A stretch of 64,000 nucleotides of DNA, taken from Avena insularis. Taxonomy: Eukaryota > Streptophyta > Magnoliopsida > Poales > Poaceae. Made by a program: the position numbers and the translations under genes. Below are positions 56,484-64,000 of this stretch, piece after piece (the stretch's first letter is position 1; each line of letters opens with the position of its first letter). Below the pieces are notes generated by a model, which saw only the letters and a list, made by a program, of their open reading frames with translations, made no database searches and was not told where the DNA came from. The DNA is taken from positions 189,444,257-189,508,256 of the forward strand of contig CM042685.1 of NCBI GenBank assembly GCA_023614405.1, read 5' to 3'.

Positions 56484-59400
56484 TGTCACATCCCAAGATT
56501 TTCCAAATCTTGTTATGTGAAAAATAAATGAATAATATAAAACTTTGTTGATTTTCAGGGTGAGAAGAAACTTTTTGATTCCAATTGCAAACCTTCAAAC
56601 CTATTTGATCAAACAAATCCTAAAGGGATTTTAAAAGATAAACAATTAATAGAGAAAATGTTAAATATGTGAAATTACTATTTTTTTTGGATCTTTTAAT
56701 AAAAAGATTTGGTTTTCAAATGAAAAGGGTAGAAATATAAATAAGGACTATTTTTATAGAGCCAAATTAAACCTTGGCCAAGTTTTTGAAATAAAATATT
56801 TTATTTTAATTGAAGGAGTAAAGGGTTATTTAAACAAAATAATGAGGATTTATTAATATCCAATTTTATTAAAATAAAGGTTTTACCATTTTAATTAAAC
56901 ATCAAAACTTGTTAAATTATTTTAAACAAGTTTTCCAAGTATTTTATATTTTCAAATAATACCTACTGATTTGGTTTTGATAATATTTAGATTTCAAATG
57001 GAGATTTTAATAAATCAAAACCTATTTGAATTAATAACTAAGGACTAATTTATTTAATTATTAAATAGATCCTAAAAAGAATAAAAATATTATTTTAGTT
57101 TGGACTTTGGAATTGTGTTGTTAAACAGAACTAAACTTCAATACAAAGTTAGCAAGGTTTTGAATTCATTTGGGTGTTTGATTTGTTGTTTGAAATTCAA
57201 AACAGGAAAATCAAATAGAAAAAGAAAAATATTACTGAATAAAAAAAAAGTGAAACAAACAGCCCAACCCACCTGGCCCAAACAGCCCAGCAATGCAGCC
57301 CACCAGCTCGCCCCTCAGCAAAATGTTTTCTACGCGCAAACCCACCCGCAAAGTCACAGACAGGTGGCCCCCTCTCCCTATCTCTCTCCCTCGCTGACAG
57401 CAAGGCCCCACCCTCATGTTCATCTCCTCCACCATGACCCCGTCGCCCCTGCCGTTGCAGCTGAATAACCCCAGCGTTGATTACGCGCTGAGAGCATCCC
57501 TAATTCCTCTAGTGACTACGCACATTTAACCGCTCGCTCCTCCTCTACATTTTCCCCCACTCGCCTCTCCCCCTCTGCCCCAGGGCTGTTCGAATTTGCC
57601 CCCACACCACCTATGTCTCTGACGGTGTTTCCGGCTAATTCCGGTGAACCACAGCCGCCCCTCTCCTCACAGAGCACGCTAGCTCGCTCTCCAGACCCAT
57701 GCGCACCTGCCCATAGCCCCAGCTCACTCCCGCGCGCTCTGGAAGCTCAACTTCGTCATCAACTGAGCGCCGCTGCGTCTGTCCCTTTTTCTGGCGACCT
57801 CCCCTGGTAAGTCTCGACCTCCCCAGCACCCCCCGATGACGCTCCCTTACTCGTGACCCTCGTGCGCACCTAACCATACCTCTGCTTTGTCTTAGCACGG
57901 TCCTAAACGATGCCAACGACGACGCCTGAGCGTGCCCGACGCCACCACCGACTCCGACGAGGAATTGCCAGCTGCTCCAAGCGCCCCTCGCCAAACCAAC
58001 GCCACCTTGAGCTTCAGCACCTCCCTGCGAGCACGGTGATCCCTCTCCCATGCCTTCTCGTGTCGTACATCGTCGGTGATGACCAAACCAGTGCGCTGCC
58101 GCCAGAGCACCGCCGTCAGCGCCGCTCGAGTATGGTCAATTAGATATACACTGTTAGATGTTAATCCTGCGGCTGAGATTAGAACTAGACGAAGGGGTAC
58201 GCGCCTATCTGATCTATTCGTTTAAGTTAGATCCAACGATCCACGGAGGCCGATCCACCCGAAGCGGTACCAGCCAATTAGGTTGCGCCGCGTGGCACTG
58301 GTTCTGTTTAAAACAGAATTTTGAATCTGATTAAGTTGCAAACTTGTAAAAATCATAACTTAAAATCTACACGTCCAAATTTTGCAAACTTTATATCAAT
58401 GGATTCAGAAAAACAAGCCCCAGCCAACCATGCATTTTGTTTAATGTTTTGCTTCTGGAAAATTGGTTGATTTTGCAGAAACTTGTGTAGGCTTGTTATG
58501 AATATAAAAATTGTTCTAGTTATGTTTTTGAGATGAAATCTTTGAAAAATGGTTTGTTGTGAACTTACTGACCCTAGGAACCAATTTATGGATTTAAAAA
58601 TGTATTTTGTGAAGTTTGGGAATAAATACTTGAGTTACCTCATTTCTAGTCAAATAAAAACCTTGATTTTGATATGGAAATGATTTTTGAGAAAAACCTT
58701 TGGAAAATGTGTTGATTCAAACCTACTGACCCTAAACACCAAGTTTTGTGAATTAACAACTTATTTGGTGAACAATATAAAATTGTTGCCTTGCTAAAAA
58801 CATTTTCCACCACATGAAATAATGATTGATTTAAAAATGGTTTATAGATAAAACCCTTTTGCAAATGACTTTGCCACTTTAGAAAATGACCACTTTGAAC
58901 CTTAAAATGTTTAGAGCCTAGTAGAAACCACCTTTGCAAACAAAACTATCTTTTGCATGCTTGCATGCATGACCTTGTTTTTGTTATTTTATGTGAGTTA
59001 AGTTGTTTGAATGTTGTGTTGAATATGTCTTTGCTTGATTGTATTGTAGTGGAATTAGAAGAGTGTGATATTTGCAAGACCAAGAAGTGAACCAACATTC
59101 TCTACTAAAAAGGCAAGTGACACTATCATCCAAGTCCTACTATTTTCATTACACTTAGTGGATTTTGAAACATGCATGATGAGGACTACTATATTTTGAT
59201 ATGCTAAATCCTATTAGGATACCCTTATATTCCTTAGTGAAAACAATGTAGTTGTAATATGCTTAGCCCTGCTTTATATATTGAGAAGAGATACATGTTG
59301 AGATTATGAGAAGTATTGAAAAGACTTGTGTTTTACATAATAAAACAAGTACTCAATGAACCACCTGGGTGGACAAGGATACTCAAGTTTTGGACAAGGT

Positions 59401-60193
59401 GGCAACAAGAGGAACCATGTTTATATGGCAATCTCTTTTTGTTGTGCACTAGAAGAAAACCACCCAGGGACTTAGAGATTGAACATGTTTCTCGTACAGT
59501 GGCTTCCGTGTACAGCCACATGCTAAATGGGCACTGGCTTAGTCAACTACATAGTGGAAGACCCATGCATTGGACTCTTAAGGTTACTAGAATGAGGGAA
59601 CTTGAAACCCTACATTGGTGCCTGGAAGACAAGCTAGCATTGTGTATTGGGAGGACTCCTATGGAAAGACTTCGTCACATTCTCAATCTACCAGTACTCC
59701 ATCTTGGTGAGTACTTATCCAGCGGCCACTGGTGGCAACAAGATGAGATTGTGTCATGTGGGTAAAGTGTACAACTTTTGCAGAAGATAAAAATCTAAGT
59801 ACTTAGCCGTGTCCCCGGTTATGGACAATACTGAGGAACTAAGGCCTGAAGCTATGCGAGATCTCGACATTCCAATTTCTAAAAGTAAAACTTGAAAGTG
59901 ACAACAAGAGACTTGAAGCACTTGGAGGTTTCCAAGGAGTTCAGAAAGATTTGACAAAAGATCAAACTATTTTTTAAAAGATAGGATAAAACTATATTGC
60001 TTTCTGCAAATGAGCCTAAACCCTACTTAGCCAAATATGCATGTAATGATAGGATCCACTAAATTTTACATAGTAGTGAAACTTGCCAATACAATTCAAA
60101 TGTATTGACCCTTGTGGCTGTAACTTATTATGTTGGAGGTTTGTTTGGTGTTAGTGAAGTTTATTGAATAGGATTACAAGTCTACAACCAACA
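56484..60193 (+). repeat. 3' LTR of C, interrupted at 60193 by E
   Basis: Near-identical to 50682-54373. It stops at CTACAACCAACA; the last roughly 235 bp of the LTR are missing here and should lie on the far side of E. The candidate target site is CAACA (60189-60193). Confidence 0.9.
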
Positions 60194-63100
60194 TGTAGAG
60201 GGAGTGTCCCAACCTTTATTAACATAAGTTGGTGTCCCCTGTGTTTACAATGCTAGTCCCTGGATCAATAGCTAGCATCCATAGTTTAGATGTAATATCA
60301 AGAAACAAAGGTCATAATATAACTTTATAACCAGGAATAACATAATTTTATTACATCTTTACATAGCTCATTTGGCTATTACATTACATTGCAGCGGAAT
60401 AACTATAAGCATGGGGTCCTTCATCTTCAAAGTGCCACAGGCAGACATGTTGGTTGTAGACTTTGTAATCCTAATCAATCAATCTTCACTAAAATCAATC
60501 AAACCTGCAACATTACAAGTTACAGCCACAAGGGTCAATACATTTGAATTGTATTGGCAAGTGATACTATGGTAGTATAGTGGAGTCTATCATCTATATG
60601 CATTTGGCTAAGTGGAGTTGAGGCTTGCATTGCTCAAAATAGATTTTTCCTTATCATTTGAAAACACTAAGTATTTGCTTGACAAAAACATTTTTCTCAA
60701 TCAAAGATTGAAGAACCTTTAACCCTTGTTCAAACCACAAGATTTTAACTTAGAAATTTGAATGATGAGATTCTTGATTGCTTCCATGTCTTGATGCTCA
60801 AATTGTCCTTTACCAGGGACATGGCTAAGTACTTAGATTTTACACTCTGCAGAGGTGGTGCACTTTCCCCACAAGACTTGGTTTCCCAAGACAAGATCTT
60901 TTAGAAGCCTTCCCTTAGACCAAAATGGACGTGCTCCAACCTATCAAACACTACCACCAACTGTCCATATGGCTAAGTTCTTGCAACCTATATGATCTAT
61001 CCAGAGCCCATAATGCCAAGTGGTTGCACTTGAAGCTTCTCAATGTTTGACATCTCAAATCTCTTTGTTCCTGGGTGGCAATCCACAAGTGAGATACACA
61101 AGGTCAACCATAAACATGGGCCTTGTGAACCACTCAACCAAAAACCACCAAGAAATTACCATTCCACCCAGGTGATTCATTAACTTAGTTGTTTTATTAA
61201 ACAAAAAGACAAGTCCTCAGACTTAGGAATTTTTCCTTAGTGTGAATATATATTCCACCCATGTTTTCTATTAGCTAGGCTAAGCTTGATAGTAATAGGA
61301 ATCTTAACTTAGGAAGATTTCCACTAAGGTTTCATCTACTATGTTTTCCTATAGCAAGGTTTATACTTAGCAAAAATTCCATGCAAGTTTTACTTAGAAA
61401 AATCACTAATGCATAGTGAAAGTAATGGGACAAAAGTATGAAGCATCACTTGCCTTTTTGGTGGAGGGTATGAGTTCACTCCTTGTCCTTGCAATAATCA
61501 CACTCTTCAAGTCACTACAATTCAATCAAGCAAGGCACAAACTCAATCTACCAATCAAGCAAAACATCACATAAAATGACAAAGTCAAAGTAATGCATGC
61601 AAGCATGCCAAGCTTTGTTTTGTTTGAAAAAGTGGTTCCTAATGGGTCATAACATTTTAAAGGCACCTAATGGTCATTTTGTAAAGTGGCAAAGTCATTT
61701 GCAAAAGGTTTCACTTTATAAACCATTTTCAAAACAAGGTATCATTTTATGTGGTGTAGAAATATTTTTACTAAGGCATTAGTCTATAGGGTTCAACAAA
61801 TATGTTTTCAAACCATAAAACTTGGTGTTTGGGGTCAGAGAGTTTAAAACAAAACATTTCCCAAAGGTTTTCCTTCAAAATCATTTCTAATAAATAAACC
61901 ACATTTCTATTTGACTAGAAATGGTTTTAAATCAAAGAATCATTATTTTGTTTCACCAAATTCATTTTTGAATCCACAAAGTGTTTCCTAATGTTAGTAG
62001 GTTCAAATCACACCATTTGCCAAAGATTTTATCCCCAAATTCATTTTTAAACAATTTTTACATCCTTAATAAGCATACAAATATTTCTGCAAAAACAACG
62101 ATTTTTCCAGAAGCTTTTTACTAAACAAAAGGCATGGTTGGCTAGGGCTTGTCTTGCTGATTCCAATGATATAAAGTTTGCAAAATTTGGACGTGTGGTT
62201 TAAAAGTTGTGTAATTTACAAAATTGGAAATCTAATAGATCAAATCTGTCTTTTAAATCAACTACAGGCCACATGGCTGTCTCTGATTGGACGAAAACGG
62301 TTCGCACGGATCGGTTACGGGGTGCGTTGGATCTAACTGAAAACGTGCGGCACCGATGGTCGCATACCCTTTTGATTGGATCTAATCCTAGCCAGATGAT
62401 TCGCATCCTACGGCTACAACGCGTTTGCTGTGGTCCGCGGCTGACGGTGGCTGCTTGGGCGGCGGGAAGAGTGAGGTTGCTCACCAGGTTCGCAATGAAG
62501 CACTGATTCTCGTTGTTGCTTTGGTTGGCCAAGGGGAGCACTGAGGTGACGACAATTGCTCGCCGGAGTCCCTGCTTCCGTCAGGCATGCTCGGCCATTG
62601 TCGGGAACGGCTACAAGGCACGCCGGTGTAAAACAGAGGGAGCGTTAGACACGTGCGAGGAAGGAGAGTATGCTAGTGTCAACTAGAGAGGAGGGGGCGG
62701 TCAGGGATTACCAGAGGAGCTCATCAGAGTTCACCTAGCCGTCAGTGGCGCTCAGACGAAGACGGAGGCGAGGCTGCAGGTCACTCGCGGGCGAGCTGAG
62801 GCCACAGAGCGGTGCACTAGAGTCTGGTGAACTTGCCTGCGTGCTCGGGGAGGCAAGGGGCGATGCGGTGCTTCCGGAATCGTCGTCGGAGTGTCATCGG
62901 GCAGTGGGTGATGTCTAGCGAAATTCGGCAGCCTGGGGGCAAGGGAGGTCTGGCGACAGAGGGGAACCAGAGAGGGGAGAGGGACGCTTAAATGTGCGCG
63001 GTCACGGGACTGATTCAACGCGTGGTTAAGGAGAATTAAGCGCGCAGTTATTTGACAGAAACGGCGACGAGGTTTGGGGGAGAAGAGGTCGCGGTGGGTG

Positions 63101-64000
63101 AGGACGATGAACAGGAGAGTGGGGTCGGCTGGTCAGTGAGAAAGGGAGAAGGAAAGGAGGTCCACCAGTCAGTCACTCTGCGGGTCAGTGAGCGAGTGTG
63201 AAGCGTTTTCTGCGGGTGGGAGAGAGTGGGCTGTTTGCTGGGCTTAGTGGGCTTGGCCGGTTGGGCTGAGTCCAGATTCCATTTTTTCTTTCCTGATTGT
63301 TTTTTTCTTTTTCCAAATCTAATTTCTGTTTTTTGAATTTCAAACAAATATTCAAACATTCAAATAGTTCAAACAATTTAATAATTTCTGTTTTTGAATT
63401 TCTGTCATATCCACACTTGTAATGAGTTTTTGGTTCTGTTTATCAACATAAACCAAATCCCAAATAAAATAATTTTTATTCTTTTTAGGATCTATTTAAT
63501 AATTAAATAAAACGGACCTTTAGTTATTTAATCAAATAGGGTTTGATTTATTTAATAAAAACTCCATTTGAAATCCAAATATTTTCAAAACCAAATCAGT
63601 AGGTTTTATTTGGAAATAAAGAATACTTGGAAACTTGTTTAAAACAAAATAACCTTTTATTTTAGGGTCCATTAATAATTTAATACAATAGACCCTCATT
63701 ATTAAATCAAATAGGATTTGTTTTATTAAAAACTTTATTTTGAAATCTAAAATAAAACCAAAACACTTCAGTAGGTTTTATTTGAGAATATAAAATATTT
63801 GGAAAACTTATTTAAAATAAATAAATAAGTTTTAGTGTTTATTTAAAATGGGAAAAGCCTTTACTTAAATAAAATTGGATATTAAATCCTTATTATTTTA
63901 TTTAAATAAACCTTTTCTATTTTTATCAAAACAAAACATCTTATTTCAAAATATTGGCCAAGGTTTAATTTGGCTTTATAAAATAATCTTTATTTATAAA
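60194..64000 (-). mobile_element. E: related element inserted in inverted orientation (3' LTR, runs off the window)
   Basis: It starts TGTAGAGGGAGTG; on the minus strand this is the LTR end CCCTCTACA, matching the C LTR end CCTCTACA. The whole segment is a diverged reverse complement of the C LTR: the poly(A)-site region near 60240-60480, the AT-rich middle, the GC-rich leader at 62270-63260 and the AT-rich first part to 64000. The last bases correspond to about 270 bp from the LTR start, so nearly a complete LTR is present. No coding sequence. It could be the 3' LTR of a full element or a solo LTR. Confidence 0.85.

Larger units (their letters stand above)
50682..60193 (+). mobile_element. 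C: gag-only LTR retrotransposon with 3.9 kb LTRs (TR-GAG/LARD type)
   Basis: Two long LTRs in direct orientation (50682-54609 and 56484-60193, the latter cut short) flank an internal region of only 1874 bp with PBS, zinc-knuckle ORFs and PPT. No protease, RT, RNase H or integrase. The LTR pair differs at few positions, so insertion looks recent relative to its hosts. 54624-55303 is an untranslated leader. Candidate left target site CGTGG (50677-50681). The CTCGGGACGAGATTTATTTTAAG block before the PPT (in two parts) is like that of chromoviruses, which may supply the enzymes. Non-autonomous by inference. Confidence 0.88.

Noticed and set aside
1..64000. CRISPR arrays, tRNA/rRNA genes, bacterial operons or phage features
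   Set aside because: No spaced short direct repeats, no cloverleaf-like gene sequence apart from PBS matches to tRNA ends, and no prokaryotic gene organisation.

Overview
This window is plant nuclear DNA made almost entirely of nested LTR retrotransposons. The LTR families (Athila-type LTRs starting TGATAC and ending GTGGGTCATCA, Tekay/Del-like chromoviruses, a Tat-lineage element) and the depth of nesting point to a large-genome Pooideae grass, most likely a Triticeae species or a near relative. No intact host gene is visible, and no complete, unbroken retrotransposon polyprotein is present.

Left part (1-8401): a minus-strand non-autonomous Athila-type element (A0; 1-7278, 5' LTR at 5902-7278) with a broken gag-protease and a second ORF of unknown function, but no pol. 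It is inserted in a plus-strand LTR of the same family (fragment 7279-7997). A 404 bp island (7998-8401) follows. It contains a coding-like frame I cannot assign to any retrotransposon.

Middle (8402-37057): a plus-strand Athila-type element in tandem form, LTR-internal-LTR-internal-LTR (LTRs at 8402, 31141 and 36981). Each internal region carries a broken copy of the same unknown ORF of about 365 codons. The first internal region is split by a minus-strand chromovirus (11014-28719) with gag, protease, RT, RNase H, integrase and a chromodomain. The chromovirus is itself LTR-internal-LTR-partial internal, and its right LTR contains a further LTR-like insertion of about 6.4 kb (19973-26341).

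Right part (37058-64000): the third Athila LTR is cut by a Tat-lineage element (37058-47860) with PBS, a long upstream ORF, gag, protease, RT, two RNase H domains and integrase, followed by an antisense multi-exon coiled-coil gene. An intron of that antisense gene is cut by a minus-strand LTR (47861-50681). That LTR is cut by a plus-strand element with 3.9 kb LTRs and only a zinc-knuckle gag (50682-60193). The 3' LTR of this element is cut in turn by a related element in inverted orientation (60194 to the window end).

The main signals beyond ordinary TE annotation are: a strong TAG bias among premature stops in the Tat element, which suggests CAG to TAG decay; a spliceable antisense gene; a six-knuckle gag-only element; a templated-filler deletion junction; two large inverted repeats; and the unexplained coding-like island. 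I see no CRISPR array, rRNA, tRNA or bacterial-type system. Family names are from memory of motif patterns and were not checked against a database.
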